From JAXLQL01 sp046331625 (lineage in GTDB: Bacteria > Acidobacteriota > Terriglobia > Bryobacterales > Bryobacteraceae), in contig JAXLQL010000007.1 in NCBI GenBank assembly GCA_046331625.1, forward strand, positions 310,001 through 374,000: a stretch of 64,000 nt of DNA, in the 5' to 3' direction. A program made the position numbers and the translations under genes. The first letter of the stretch is position 1; the number at the start of each line of letters is the position of its first letter. The notes under the pieces were generated by a model. That model ran no database searches, was not told the origin of the DNA, and worked only from the letters and a program-made list of their open reading frames with translations. Below are positions 1-8,469 of the stretch, piece after piece.

Positions 1-56
1 AGCACGGCGGCGTCGGCCGCGACAAGGCAGGCAACGAGCAGAACGGCAGAGCGCAT
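1..56 (-). CDS. N-terminus of an exported protein (cut by window edge)
   Basis: An ATG on the minus strand at 56-54 opens a frame that runs off the left edge after 18 codons. It begins MRSAVLLVACLVAADAAV, a short basic start followed by a hydrophobic stretch, which reads as a signal peptide. It is divergent from the VOC gene, with 52 bases between the two starts. The rest of the protein is outside the window, so no function can be given. Confidence 0.4.
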   Translation of the reverse strand, partial: MRSAVLLVACLVAADAAV

Positions 57-108
57 TCCTATCACTATCGCGCTTTCGAGGAGCGCGCGTCCGCGTTATG
101 CTCGGGAG

Positions 109-468
109 ATGGAACGAGCGGTCCCGATTCTCCCTACGGAAGACCTCGCCACGGCCAAGGCGTTTTATGTGGATGGTCTCGGATTCTGCGTGACGTTCGA
201 GGTGACGGAAGATGGCCACACGGGGTTGATGGGATTGGCGCGCGGCACGATCGAGTTGACGCTCGATTGCCCGATGCAGGGTCACGGGCGAGAGGCGTGC
301 GTGTCGCTGCATGTCGGCGATGCGGATGCGTACTATCGCGAATGGAGCGCGAAGGTGCAGGTGCTGCGGGCGCCGCGGGACGAGGAGTGGGGCGCGCGGA
401 CGTTCGATTTGATCGACCCTTCGGGGAACACGATTTTCGTGATGGGACCGCGATCTTACTCAGCTTGA
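109..468 (+). CDS. VOC family protein (glyoxalase/bleomycin-resistance fold)
   Basis: A 119-residue single-domain protein of the vicinal oxygen chelate superfamily. It opens with the usual first strand (AVPILPTEDLATAKAFY) and the segment GLGFCVTFE, and ends with the characteristic DLIDPSGNTIFV strand. Such proteins act as dimers in the cytoplasm as glyoxalases, dioxygenases, isomerases or drug-binding proteins; the sequence does not show which. It stands alone, divergent from the gene at the left edge, and its last 13 bases overlap the 3' end of the convergent hicA-like gene. Confidence 0.8.
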   Translation: MERAVPILPTEDLATAKAFYVDGLGFCVTFEVTEDGHTGLMGLARGTIELTLDCPMQGHGREACVSLHVGDADAYYREWSAKVQVLRAPRDEEWGARTFDLIDPSGNTIFVMGPRSYSA

Positions 469-716
469 TCTTGGCCGGCGAAACGCACGCGTTTGCTCTT
501 CGCGTTGAGCTTGTCTTCCACTTCCTTGCGGGTCAGCCCGATCGTACGGGCAACGCTCAGAACGATGTCCTCTTTGAGGCCGCGCTTTCTAGGAATGACC
601 GCGGGGCGGCTCACCCCACGTTTCGTCATGATGTAGTGGTCTCCGCGCTGACGGTCGAAGACGAAGCCCGCATCGCTGCAGATTCGGACTAGCTCATCCC
701 AGTCAACGGGCCGCAC
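456..716 (-). CDS. hicA: HicA-like mRNA interferase toxin
   Basis: An 86-residue protein with the double-stranded-RNA-binding-like fold of HicA toxins: an N-terminal helix (DWDELVRICSDAGF), a strand carrying the conserved His in QRGDHYIMTKRG, a VIPRKRGLKEDIV segment and a C-terminal helix with the IGLTRKEVEDKL pattern. HicA cleaves mRNA; the His in the GDHYIM segment corresponds to the catalytic residue of the family, which is more usually preceded by Ser. The upstream gene for the antitoxin overlaps its start by 14 bases, giving the antitoxin-first order (hicB-hicA). Confidence 0.8.
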   Translation of the reverse strand: MRPVDWDELVRICSDAGFVFDRQRGDHYIMTKRGVSRPAVIPRKRGLKEDIVLSVARTIGLTRKEVEDKLNAKSKRVRFAGQDQAE

Positions 717-1032
717 ACGCCTCGCCGCTCATAGCGGCGGCTGCGACATAAGCAGGCACGGAGACTTCGATGGTCTCTAGCGAAGTGCTGGAGACGTGCT
801 CGCGATCAGAGGTGGACTGAAACCCTGACTCACGCAAAGCGCTGTCCAAGGTCCCCCGCGAAATGCACGACTCGAACCAAAGCTCGACCGCTTCCCTGAG
901 ACCATCGACGGCTGCGGTTCGAGTATCCGCTTGTGTTGCCACATCCAGTGCTTGGCAGCATGCGATCCACTGGCCACCGTCGAGGTGGACACCAATTGCC
1001 AGCTTGACCTTCAAATCAATCGACGAACTCAT
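703..1032 (-). CDS. hicB: HicB-like antitoxin
   Basis: A 109-residue protein with the degenerate RNase-H-like fold of HicB antitoxins: a strand containing GGQWIACCQALDVATQADT, followed by a helix TAAVDGLREAVELWFES. It should bind and neutralise the downstream HicA toxin and autoregulate the operon. No clear C-terminal ribbon-helix-helix or HTH domain can be recognised, so DNA binding is uncertain. An AAGGAG motif lies upstream of the start, somewhat far from the ATG at 1032. It is first in the two-gene operon. Confidence 0.75.
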   Translation of the reverse strand: MSSSIDLKVKLAIGVHLDGGQWIACCQALDVATQADTRTAAVDGLREAVELWFESCISRGTLDSALRESGFQSTSDREHVSSTSLETIEVSVPAYVAAAAMSGEACAAR

Positions 1033-1147
1033 GTGAGAGTGAACTGCTCCTTTTCCGCCGAACTACACCCCCACTGTGCCACGGCACCAAACCGATGTCA
1101 ACGAGTGGGATGCTCTATCCCGGATCGGGCCTGCCGCTGTAGTTCCT

Positions 1148-3103
1148 TCAATTCGACCGCGCCGGTCGCTCGTACGGCTTCTTCAAATACCCCGCCGCCA
1201 CTTCCTGCGCGTTCTGGGTGTTGTCCTTGGTGCGGATCGCCTGGTTGTACTCGTTCACCGCGCGCTCGCGTTGATCGGTGATGTCGAAAATCTGGCCCAG
1301 ATTGATGTGCGACCAAACCTCCACCCACTTGGGCTCGAGGTCGCCACCCAACACCTCGCGGAACTCGTTGGCGGCCGACTGATAGTTCCCCTGCAGGAAG
1401 AACACCTCGGCCACGCGATAGTGCGCCATCGAGCTGTTGCGATTCACATCGAGCGCCTTCTGGTATTCCTTGAGCGCGTCGGCGAATTCGCTGATCTCGG
1501 CGAACATTTCGCCTCGGCGAATGGCCACTGCCACGCGCATCTGGTTGTTGTAGCGCAGCACTCGATAGTTCGGATCCACCGTCACCTTCTTCGGACGCCC
1601 GAACGTCTCGGCTACGAACTCGGATGACGTGCCCACTACGTCGACGGTCCGAGTCTCGGGGTTGCCTTCAGTCTCGATCACCAGGTCCACCGGCATGCGG
1701 AACGTGTCGAGGTCCTGCGCGATCTTGCCCATGATCCGGAAGCCCTTCTGGGTCCGGAATACCGTGTACTCGAGCTTGAACTCGGGCGCGCCCGACGATT
1801 CGATCCACTGTACGAAGAAGCCCTGGAAGCTGCGCCCGGCCACCTGCTCGGCAGCCTTGCGGAAATCGTCGGTGGAGACCGCGCGACTCGCGTTGGCTTC
1901 GAGAAATCCCTTGACGAACTTGCCGAAATTCTCAGGACCCATGATGTACCGCAGCATGTTCATCACGGCCGCGCCCTTGGCTGCCGTCACCGCCCAATAC
2001 TCGGGCGAGTAGTCTTCGAGCCGCGAGGCCTGAATCACAGGTGGGTCATCCACGGTGAGTGCTTCCACGTACGTGTCGCGCAATTCCGTCTCCATCGCGC
2101 CCGGACCCTGCGTCTGCTCCACCCACAACATCTCGGCCATGCGAGCTCCGCCGTTGGTGAGCCAGAGGTGATTGCGCGACACCGGCGAGACCGACACACC
2201 CCACCACTGCCGTGCCACTTCACGCACGATCAGCCGCGCGTTGGCCGGACTCACGATCGACTTCGAACTCAGGAAGATCATCCCCGGCGCCGAGTATCCG
2301 TTCGGCGACCCGCTCTCCGTCTCGATCACGGTGAGATTCACTTGCGGCGGCGTGCCGAAGACCCCTGTGAGAAACGTCATCGCCTTGGCGACCTCGTCGC
2401 CATATTCATTGGCGAGCTTGGCGTTGTCTCCGCGGAAATAGAGCCGCGTGGTGATTCCCTGCGAATTGTTGGTGACCGGCTGGCCCTTCACCATCGCCAG
2501 GCTGGCCGGGAAGCCGGGCCGGGCGTTTTCGAATTCCCAGGTCACTTTGCCGCCGTTGGCGCGGCCCTGCGTTTCGAGGCCCGGCGCCAGCACCCGGAAA
2601 CCTTCTGGCACCGTGATTTTGAGAGTGGCCGCAAAACGATCGGTGGTGTAGTCATTCACCGGAAACCACCGTCCCGGATACGTAAGGAACGCGTAGTCTT
2701 CGTGGATCGCCGCGAACTTCACGCCGTACACCGGCGATTCTTCGTTTCCGGCGAGACGGCCTTCATAGCGGATGACCACCGTGGCCGGCTTCCCTTTGGG
2801 CAGCGCCTCCGGGAAGTTGAGCCGCACGGTGTGGGTCTTGGCATCGCGCGCCGTGCCGATGTCGCGGCCGGCGCCATCCACGGCCCGCTGTATTTGCAGG
2901 GAATTGTTCAAATCAAACGTGACCGAATATGTTTGATCGTCCACCGGCTGGAAACGGATGGTGGCGGCGGCGGCCAAAGATTGGGTGCGCGGGTTGATCT
3001 CCGCTTCGATTTGCACGTGCTCCACGTCGATGCGCGTGCGGCGCTCCTGTTGCGCGGCCAACGGAACGGCCGCCGCGAAAAGGGCAAGGATCCAGGTACG
3101 CAT
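1148..3103 (-). CDS. M1 aminopeptidase-like protein, zinc site lost, C-terminal TPR
   Basis: A 651-residue exported protein: signal peptide (MRTWILALFAAAVPLAAQ), an M1-type N-terminal beta domain (about residues 25-220), a thermolysin-like domain (about 225-435) and C-terminal TPR-like helices (about 525-635). The HExxH zinc motif is replaced by R294-E295-V-A-R298 before the conserved QWWG, the third ligand (Glu 19 residues on) is N317, and the catalytic Tyr position before KGA is A374. All zinc ligands and the transition-state Tyr are therefore gone, although the fold and the spacing are kept. The two Arg codons are CGT and CGG. It starts 16 bases after lpxB, so the two are probably co-transcribed. 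It is most likely a non-enzymatic binding or scaffold protein of the periplasm. An intact homologue lies at 46758-49154. Confidence 0.85.
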   Translation of the reverse strand: MRTWILALFAAAVPLAAQQERRTRIDVEHVQIEAEINPRTQSLAAAATIRFQPVDDQTYSVTFDLNNSLQIQRAVDGAGRDIGTARDAKTHTVRLNFPEALPKGKPATVVIRYEGRLAGNEESPVYGVKFAAIHEDYAFLTYPGRWFPVNDYTTDRFAATLKITVPEGFRVLAPGLETQGRANGGKVTWEFENARPGFPASLAMVKGQPVTNNSQGITTRLYFRGDNAKLANEYGDEVAKAMTFLTGVFGTPPQVNLTVIETESGSPNGYSAPGMIFLSSKSIVSPANARLIVREVARQWWGVSVSPVSRNHLWLTNGGARMAEMLWVEQTQGPGAMETELRDTYVEALTVDDPPVIQASRLEDYSPEYWAVTAAKGAAVMNMLRYIMGPENFGKFVKGFLEANASRAVSTDDFRKAAEQVAGRSFQGFFVQWIESSGAPEFKLEYTVFRTQKGFRIMGKIAQDLDTFRMPVDLVIETEGNPETRTVDVVGTSSEFVAETFGRPKKVTVDPNYRVLRYNNQMRVAVAIRRGEMFAEISEFADALKEYQKALDVNRNSSMAHYRVAEVFFLQGNYQSAANEFREVLGGDLEPKWVEVWSHINLGQIFDITDQRERAVNEYNQAIRTKDNTQNAQEVAAGYLKKPYERPARSN

Positions 3104-3119
3104 GTCGTCTCTCTAATCG

Positions 3120-4268
3120 TCAGGCGGAGCGGAGCTCGGCAGGGGTTCCGGGTAAGTATTGCAGCACGATATCGGCGGCCCGCTCCATGGGGTCGCGGTC
3201 AGACGCCAGTTTCCGGGTCACCTCGTGCAGGCCGAGCTTCTGCGCGAGCCGCGCCTCCTCGTTGCCGAGCAGCCGCAGCGCCGCCTCCGCCAGGGTGTCC
3301 GGCGAGAGACGGTCCTGGATCAGCTCCGGAACGACAGCGCGCCCGGCCACCAGATTGACCATCGAAAAAAAGGGTACTTTTACCAGATACCGGCCCATCC
3401 ACCAGCTCCATGGACTGACCTTGTAGTAGGCGACCATCGGGGTACCGAGCATCGCCGCCTCTATGGTTACGGTACCACTGGCGGCCAGTGCCAGGTCAGC
3501 GTGAGCAATGGCATCCCACGTTGCGCCTCCAATGTGTTGGATGGACGCGGGCAATCCAGGTTCCTTCAAAGTTGTTAAGTCGAGCCCTTTCGGCGTCGCC
3601 AAAAGGAAGGTTGCGGGCGTTTTCGCGCCGATTCGCTCCACGGCGGCGGCCAGAATCGGCAGATGGCGGGCGATCTCGCCGGGGCGGGACCCGGGCAGGA
3701 GCGTGACAACGGGGCGGTCCGGCGGGATGCGGTTCGAGGCCAGGAACTGATCGCGAGTCTGCTCCGGCTTCACCAGCCGTGTGAGCGGATGGCCGATATA
3801 GGTGGTCCGGACGCCGCGGCTGGCGAAGAAGTCTTCCTCGAAGGGAAAGATGCAGAGCAGGTGCGAGAGATAGCGCCGCATTGTCTTGACGCGGCCCTCG
3901 CGCCACGCCCACGCCTGGGGAGCGACGAGGTAGACGATCGGGATGCCGAGCGCGTGAAGCTTCGGCGCCAGGCGCAAGTGGAAGGCGGAGGAATCAGTGA
4001 GGATAGCGAGGTCCGGGCGCTCGGCTTGGGCCGCGGCAGCGAGTTGATGGAAGACGCCGCGGATCCGGGGAATGTGCCGGACCACCTCCACCAGGCCGAC
4101 CACGTTGAGCGCGCGCGAGTCGACGATGGGGCGAACACCGAGGGCTTGGAGGCGGGGTCCCGCGCAGCCGAGGAAGGTGGCCGAGGGGAGGCGCTTTTGG
4201 AGCTCGGCGACGAGGGCGGCGGCGTAGAGGTCGCCGGAGGATTCGCCGGCGGAGACGAAGATCTTCAT
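3120..4268 (-). CDS. lpxB: Lipid-A-disaccharide synthase
   Basis: A 382-residue GT-B glycosyltransferase of family 19 that joins UDP-2,3-diacylglucosamine and lipid X to make the lipid A disaccharide on the inner face of the cytoplasmic membrane. Diagnostic segments are SAGESSGDLYAA near the N-terminus, VYLVAPQAWAWREGRVK (the LpxB PsvWAW motif), LLPGSRPGEIARHLPI and ASGTVTIEAAMLGTPMV. The length is normal for the family. Its presence shows an outer membrane with lipid A. It is followed 16 bases downstream by the dead M1 homologue. It is not clustered with lpxA, lpxD or fabZ inside this window. Confidence 0.95.
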   Translation of the reverse strand: MKIFVSAGESSGDLYAAALVAELQKRLPSATFLGCAGPRLQALGVRPIVDSRALNVVGLVEVVRHIPRIRGVFHQLAAAAQAERPDLAILTDSSAFHLRLAPKLHALGIPIVYLVAPQAWAWREGRVKTMRRYLSHLLCIFPFEEDFFASRGVRTTYIGHPLTRLVKPEQTRDQFLASNRIPPDRPVVTLLPGSRPGEIARHLPILAAAVERIGAKTPATFLLATPKGLDLTTLKEPGLPASIQHIGGATWDAIAHADLALAASGTVTIEAAMLGTPMVAYYKVSPWSWWMGRYLVKVPFFSMVNLVAGRAVVPELIQDRLSPDTLAEAALRLLGNEEARLAQKLGLHEVTRKLASDRDPMERAADIVLQYLPGTPAELRSA

Positions 4269-4334
4269 TCCCGAGGGCCATCGAGAGGGAGATGGTCCGG
4301 GAAGATGATAACACTCGAGGGACGGGGGACGCTC

Positions 4335-4580
4335 CTAGATCTCGAGGTCTTCGAGCTTGACGCCTTTGCCGGCTCGGATGCTGCGCCTGGCTGATTCGAT
4401 TCGCTTCAGAAAGCGCGGGTCGTTTTCGAGTTTGTAGGCGAACCAGTCATCCTCGGACGCGAAACCCACGAGGACTCCGGCGGGCTTGCCATGGCGGGTG
4501 ATGATGACCTCCTGCCGCTCGGCAAGGCGAAGGTACTTGGATAGGTCGTCTTTGACTTCGGAAAGAGCCACCTGTTTCAT
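4335..4580 (-). CDS. Phd/YefM-family antitoxin
   Basis: An antitoxin of 81 residues if started at MKQVALSEVKDDLSKYL. This start is preferred over an ATG nine codons upstream because AGGAGAG lies 5 bases before it and it gives an ATGA overlap with the toxin stop. The N-terminal half has the Phd/YefM pattern, with VIITRHGKPAGVLVGF as the strand and turn; the C-terminal half is the acidic, poorly ordered toxin-binding tail. Order is unusual: the toxin gene comes first. Confidence 0.8.
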   Translation of the reverse strand: MKQVALSEVKDDLSKYLRLAERQEVIITRHGKPAGVLVGFASEDDWFAYKLENDPRFLKRIESARRSIRAGKGVKLEDLEI

Positions 4581-4870
4581 TCGATCTCTCCTGACCGCTG
4601 TAGCCATTGATTTGCGTTGGTCTTTTCTACGATTGCGAGCACATGCACAGAGCCACCTTCGACGTCATAGAAGACCCGGAACTCATCGACGCGCAGCCGG
4701 AACTGAGGCTGGCGCAGACCGCGCAGCCGCTTGATGCGGCTTTTGCTGGTCCTGCGCGGCTCATGCCGGAGGTGAGTCTCGATCGAGTCCTTCACCGTCG
4801 TGCGATCACGCGCGGTGAGCCCTCGCAGGTCCTCGATCGCCTGCGGAGCCAACACGATCTCGAATCGCAT
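4577..4870 (-). CDS. RelE/ParE-family toxin
   Basis: A 97-residue protein with the RelE/ParE fold: EIVLAPQAIEDLRGL at the start, an Arg-rich middle (RRTSKSRIKRLRGL), then the strands FRLRVDEFRVFYDVEGGSVHVLAIVEKTNAN. Members either cleave ribosome-bound mRNA or poison gyrase. The sequence does not settle which. The gene is first in a toxin-antitoxin operon and overlaps the antitoxin start by 4 bases. A TATAAT box inside a palindrome lies only a few bases before the ATG. Confidence 0.8.
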   Translation of the reverse strand: MRFEIVLAPQAIEDLRGLTARDRTTVKDSIETHLRHEPRRTSKSRIKRLRGLRQPQFRLRVDEFRVFYDVEGGSVHVLAIVEKTNANQWLQRSGEIE

Positions 4871-4874
4871 TCTG

Positions 4875-4887
4875 GCTATATTATAGC
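4875..4887 (-). promoter_or_regulatory. -10 box and operator palindrome of the RelE/Phd operon
   Basis: The minus strand reads GCTATAATATAGC, a perfect inverted repeat (6-bp arms around one base) that contains TATAAT. It ends 4 bases before the toxin ATG at 4870. A transcript from this box would have almost no leader. A palindrome over the -10 box is what an autoregulating Phd-type antitoxin would bind. No convincing -35 was found. Confidence 0.5.
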
Positions 4888-5021
4888 TAGTTTCAGACCG
4901 CGGCTAGTACCGGTTGACCAACGGCTCCCGAAGTCAGGGAGGCTCGTTCGAACCCTCCAATCGCTCCGGCTCCTTGATGATTTGTTTCCAGTACCAACAC
5001 ATGGACCCGCTAGCCCACTCA

Positions 5022-5189
5022 TCAGCGCATGGCCAGAGGATCTGGCCGAAAACCTGCCTCCTCCGCTGCTTTTAACAAGGTTCCATTGACGAGCATGTCC
5101 CAGCCAACGTCCTTCGCGTTGGTAACCGAGTGGCCGGCAAGGAACGGGATCAGGGGTGCTGGGGTACCGTGATCAAAAAGCACTCGCAT
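5022..5189 (-). pseudogene. Truncated DUF5615 (PIN-like) toxin
   Basis: Starting at MRVLFDHGTPAPLIPFLAGH the frame matches the first half of DUF5615 PIN-like proteins, through GWDMLVNGTLLKAAEEAGF. The family normally continues with a second Asp-containing half to about 110 residues; here homology stops and the frame ends after 55 codons. The break falls at a perfect hairpin, GGCCAGA-gga-TCTGGCC (5031-5047). No continuation is visible in another frame in the next 150 bases, so this looks like a genuine 3' truncation. It overlaps the upstream DUF433 gene by 17 bases. Confidence 0.55.
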
Positions 5190-5439
5190 GAAGCGCCGTT
5201 GACTCGTGCTCCTTCGGTGCCGGCGCATCGAGGCTTCGAGCGGCAAATTCGAGTACCGCTACGATCTCCTCGCGCCCGATGTCGAACCACTCCATGATCT
5301 CGTCGATGGTCGCGCCCGATTCCAGATTCTCGAATACCGTCGATACTGGCATCCGCGTGTTCTTGAACAACCATGCTCCACCGACTTTCCCCGGGATTCG
5401 CTCTACTGCGGAACATTGCGACCAATCCAGTGCGGCCAT
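5173..5439 (-). CDS. DUF433 family antitoxin-like protein
   Basis: An 88-residue protein with the DUF433 core: RIPGKVGGAWLFKNTRMPVS, then TVFENLESGATIDEIMEWF and a final helix. The family has a winged-helix-like fold and commonly pairs with DUF5615 PIN-like proteins as a putative toxin-antitoxin system, which matches the gene order here. Because the partner is truncated the pair is probably inactive as a toxin system, while this gene remains open. Confidence 0.75.
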   Translation of the reverse strand: MAALDWSQCSAVERIPGKVGGAWLFKNTRMPVSTVFENLESGATIDEIMEWFDIGREEIVAVLEFAARSLDAPAPKEHESTALHASAF

Positions 5440-5618
5440 CTATGTTTATCCATCTCTATCCTACACGGGTACGCAGCCCTCACAGTGGTCGATCTCCATG
5501 TGGAGAGCTTTGGTGCCGATGCTTTCGCAACCAGCGGCTCTTGTGCCGTAGACCGAGTCTTGATTGCGCCGCCCGAGCGATTCCCGCACCCGCCTCCCGA
5601 GATAGGATAAATATCGCC

Positions 5619-7733
5619 ATGCCGCACTCGCGCTCCGCCGCCGCACTCATCTCCTTCTTCCTCTCCTCCGTCCTCGCCGCTCAGACCTTCACCGCCGAAC
5701 AAGCAAACGAGGGCCGCGCCGCCTACCTCGGCAACTGCGCCAGCTGCCACCTGCCCGACATGACCGGCCGCAACGAAGCCCATCCGCTCACCGGAGCCAA
5801 TTTCCAGAACGTCTGGCGCAATCGCACCGTCAACCAACTCACGCGCTACATGCAGCAGACCATGCCGCCGGGCAATGCGGGCGGGCTCGGCGAAGAAACC
5901 TACCTCGCGCTCTCGGCCTTCATCCTCCAGGCCAACGGAGCCACGGCGGGACCGCAGGCGCTTGCGGTCAACAGCCGCATTCGCATCGGCGACGTCTCGA
6001 ACGGCCAGATGCCCGCCGCCATGCGCGCCGAGCTCAACGATCCCAAGTCCGATCAAGCGGGACTCTCGACGCGTGCGCGCCCGAAAGGGCACACCGTCCG
6101 CGGCGCCGTGAAGGAGTTCCGCCCCGTCACAGACGCGATGCTGCGCAAGCCCGATCCCGCCGATTGGCTGATGATCCGCGGCAATTATCACGCCTGGAGC
6201 TACAGTCCGCTCGGCCAGATCACCGCCGGGAATGTGAAGCGCCTGCGACTCAAATGGTCATGGGCGATGAACGACGGCGGCGCGAACCAGCCCACGCCGG
6301 TCGTGCATGACGGCATCGTCTATCTCTCGAACACCAGCCACACCATGCAGGCGCTCGATGGGCGCACCGGCGATCTGATTTGGGAGAACAACATCGGTCC
6401 GCAGTCAACGCGTGCATACGGCGCCACGCGTGGTATTTCGATCTGGGGCGACAAGGTCTACCTTTCCGGAACCGACGCCCGCCTGCACGCGATCGATGCG
6501 CGCACGGGCCGCCTTGCCTGGACCCGCGAGGTGGCTCCGCAAGATCGCGGATTCAGCTCCACGTCCGGGACCATCGCCATCAACGGAAAGATCGTGCAAG
6601 GGCTCACCGGATGCGGCGCATACAAAGAGGAGCGCTGCTACATCAGCGCCTGGGATGCGGCCACGGGCGAGCCCGCGTGGAAGTTCAACACCATCGCACA
6701 TGATGGCGAGCCGGGCGGCGATACGTGGGGCTCGCTCGGGAATCTCTTTCGCGCCGGAGGCGATACGTGGATCGCCGGCAGCTTCGATCCCGAAACGAAT
6801 CGCACCTTCTGGGGCGTGTCGCAAGCCAAGCCCTGGATGCGCGTCAGCCGCGGTTCCAAGCCCGGCGACAAGGGCCTCTACACGAACACGACGCTCGCCA
6901 TCAACGCCGACAGCGGCAAGCTTGATTGGTACTTCCAGCACGTGCCGCAAGAGACGTTCGATCTCGACGAAGTCTTCGAGCGCGTGCTCGTCGACGTGGA
7001 TGGGCAGAAGCTCGTGTTCTCGATCGGCAAGGCCGGGATCCTCTGGAAGCTCGATCGCGTGAGCGGCAAGTATCTCGACCTCGCCGAGACCGTCTTCCAG
7101 AACGTCTTCTCGAACATTGATCGCAAGACCGGCGCCGTGACCTATCGCGCCGACGTGCTCGAACAGAAGGTAGGGCAGTGGTTCCACGTGTGCCCATCCA
7201 CGCAAGGCGGCCACAACTGGCAGCCGATGAGCTACCATCCGCCGAGCGCGCAACTGGTGCTTCCGCTGAGTCAGAGCTGCATGGAGATGTCGGGCCGCGA
7301 GGTGGAGATGAAAGCCGGCTCCGGCGGCGGCGCCGGCAATCGCCACTTTCTCGAAATGCCGGGAAAGAAGGGCATGATTGGCAAACTGGCGGCCTACGAT
7401 GTCCGCACGATGAAGGAGCGCTGGGCCGTGGAGCAACGCGCGCCGTTTCTCACGGGCGTACTCACCACGGCGGGCGGCGTGGCGTTTGTGGGCGATCTCG
7501 ACCGCTACTTCAAAGCGTTTGACGTGAACACGGGCGCGGTACTGTGGCAGACACGCTTGGCGACTTCGGTGCAGGGGCACCCAGTGTCATTCGCTATCGA
7601 TGGCAAGCAGTACATCGCGGTGACGACGGGGCTCGGCGGTGGAAGTCCGCGTGACGTGCCGCACGTGATCGCGCCCGAGATTCACTTCCCCGGGACCGGG
7701 AACGCGCTCTACGTGTTCGAATTGGCGGAGTGA
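5619..7733 (+). CDS. PQQ-dependent dehydrogenase with N-terminal cytochrome c domain
   Basis: A 704-residue exported quinohemoprotein. A signal peptide (ending about VLAAQ) is followed by a cytochrome c domain with one haem site, C40-A-S-C43-H44, and then an eight-bladed PQQ propeller (about residues 180-700). Propeller marks include IRGNYHAWSYSPLGQI, PVVHDGIVYLS, GSFDPETNRTFWGV and ETFDLDEV, whose Asp corresponds to the metal/PQQ-binding region of alcohol and glucose dehydrogenases. The haem domain is at the N-terminus rather than the more common C-terminus. The start at MPHSRSAAAL is chosen because it begins the signal peptide; the longer open frame upstream is not coding. The substrate is unknown. 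The last 25 bases overlap the 3' end of the convergent PEP-CTERM gene. Confidence 0.85.
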   Translation: MPHSRSAAALISFFLSSVLAAQTFTAEQANEGRAAYLGNCASCHLPDMTGRNEAHPLTGANFQNVWRNRTVNQLTRYMQQTMPPGNAGGLGEETYLALSAFILQANGATAGPQALAVNSRIRIGDVSNGQMPAAMRAELNDPKSDQAGLSTRARPKGHTVRGAVKEFRPVTDAMLRKPDPADWLMIRGNYHAWSYSPLGQITAGNVKRLRLKWSWAMNDGGANQPTPVVHDGIVYLSNTSHTMQALDGRTGDLIWENNIGPQSTRAYGATRGISIWGDKVYLSGTDARLHAIDARTGRLAWTREVAPQDRGFSSTSGTIAINGKIVQGLTGCGAYKEERCYISAWDAATGEPAWKFNTIAHDGEPGGDTWGSLGNLFRAGGDTWIAGSFDPETNRTFWGVSQAKPWMRVSRGSKPGDKGLYTNTTLAINADSGKLDWYFQHVPQETFDLDEVFERVLVDVDGQKLVFSIGKAGILWKLDRVSGKYLDLAETVFQNVFSNIDRKTGAVTYRADVLEQKVGQWFHVCPSTQGGHNWQPMSYHPPSAQLVLPLSQSCMEMSGREVEMKAGSGGGAGNRHFLEMPGKKGMIGKLAAYDVRTMKERWAVEQRAPFLTGVLTTAGGVAFVGDLDRYFKAFDVNTGAVLWQTRLATSVQGHPVSFAIDGKQYIAVTTGLGGGSPRDVPHVIAPEIHFPGTGNALYVFELAE

Positions 7734-8284
7734 CTGTCGCTTCGTACGCGCCGGCTCCGCCAATACGCCGCCAGCAATCCACCCAGCGCCAATGCCGCGC
7801 TTGAAGGCTCCGGCGTTTCCGAGGCTTGGACGTCGAAGGTCAACGTGTAGTCGAATGCGCCCGCCAGCGGAACCTCTGACAACGCGGAAATCGACTCCGG
7901 AGATGTCGCCGTGAACGAGTAGGTCCCTTGGCCGAACAGGGGCATTCCGCTGCCAAAGTTCGTGCCGAATCCGCCGGCGTAGCTGAACACGCCGAGTTTC
8001 GGATTGAGTCCGCCTCCATTAGTGAAATTCGTTGCTGCGAAAAATGCGGACGTGATCTCCACTCCGGCGGGCACGGTCACTGAAAAGTTGTCCTTGAAGT
8101 CAGTCCCGCCGCACGCGGCGCATCCGTTGACATGGCCCGATATGGTGTTGGTTCCCACATCGAGCACGTAGGTGGGCCCTCCCGAGTCCGGAAAATCCGG
8201 CGGCTCCGACACCGTGATCGGGGCTCCGTAAGCCGCGTACGCGAACAGCGCCACTACGGGCGCAACGATTTCGTATCGTTTCAT
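7709..8284 (-). CDS. PEP-CTERM sorting-domain protein
   Basis: A 191-residue exported protein with a signal peptide (about residues 1-20), a Gly/Thr-rich beta-type body containing a CAACGG segment, and a C-terminal PEP-CTERM signal: PEPSSAALALGGLLAAYW followed by an Arg-rich tail. The tripartite tail is cleaved and anchored by an exosortase in bacteria that make exopolysaccharide. No exosortase gene is in the window. The function of the body is unknown. It converges on the quinohemoprotein gene with a 25-base overlap, and is divergent from the paralogue operon starting at 8470. Confidence 0.8.
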   Translation of the reverse strand: MKRYEIVAPVVALFAYAAYGAPITVSEPPDFPDSGGPTYVLDVGTNTISGHVNGCAACGGTDFKDNFSVTVPAGVEITSAFFAATNFTNGGGLNPKLGVFSYAGGFGTNFGSGMPLFGQGTYSFTATSPESISALSEVPLAGAFDYTLTFDVQASETPEPSSAALALGGLLAAYWRSRRVRSDSHSANSNT

Positions 8285-8469
8285 TGATCTCCTCCATTCA
8301 TCTCCTCAGCGCGAAGCAAGTTTCCGCCACACGGAAATCTCCGGGCGCCGGTCCGCACGTGCATCGCCGATACTTTGGGGACATTACTCGATACGGATTC
8401 CAAGCCCGCCAGCGATCATCCGCAGGTGCGCTTCCGCGACCCATGCAAAAGGTAGTATCGTGATACTCG

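Noticed and set aside
4930..4965. tRNA-like GTTCGAA T-loop sequence
   Set aside because: The stems on either side do not pair as a 5-bp T arm and no acceptor or anticodon arm can be drawn; probably chance.
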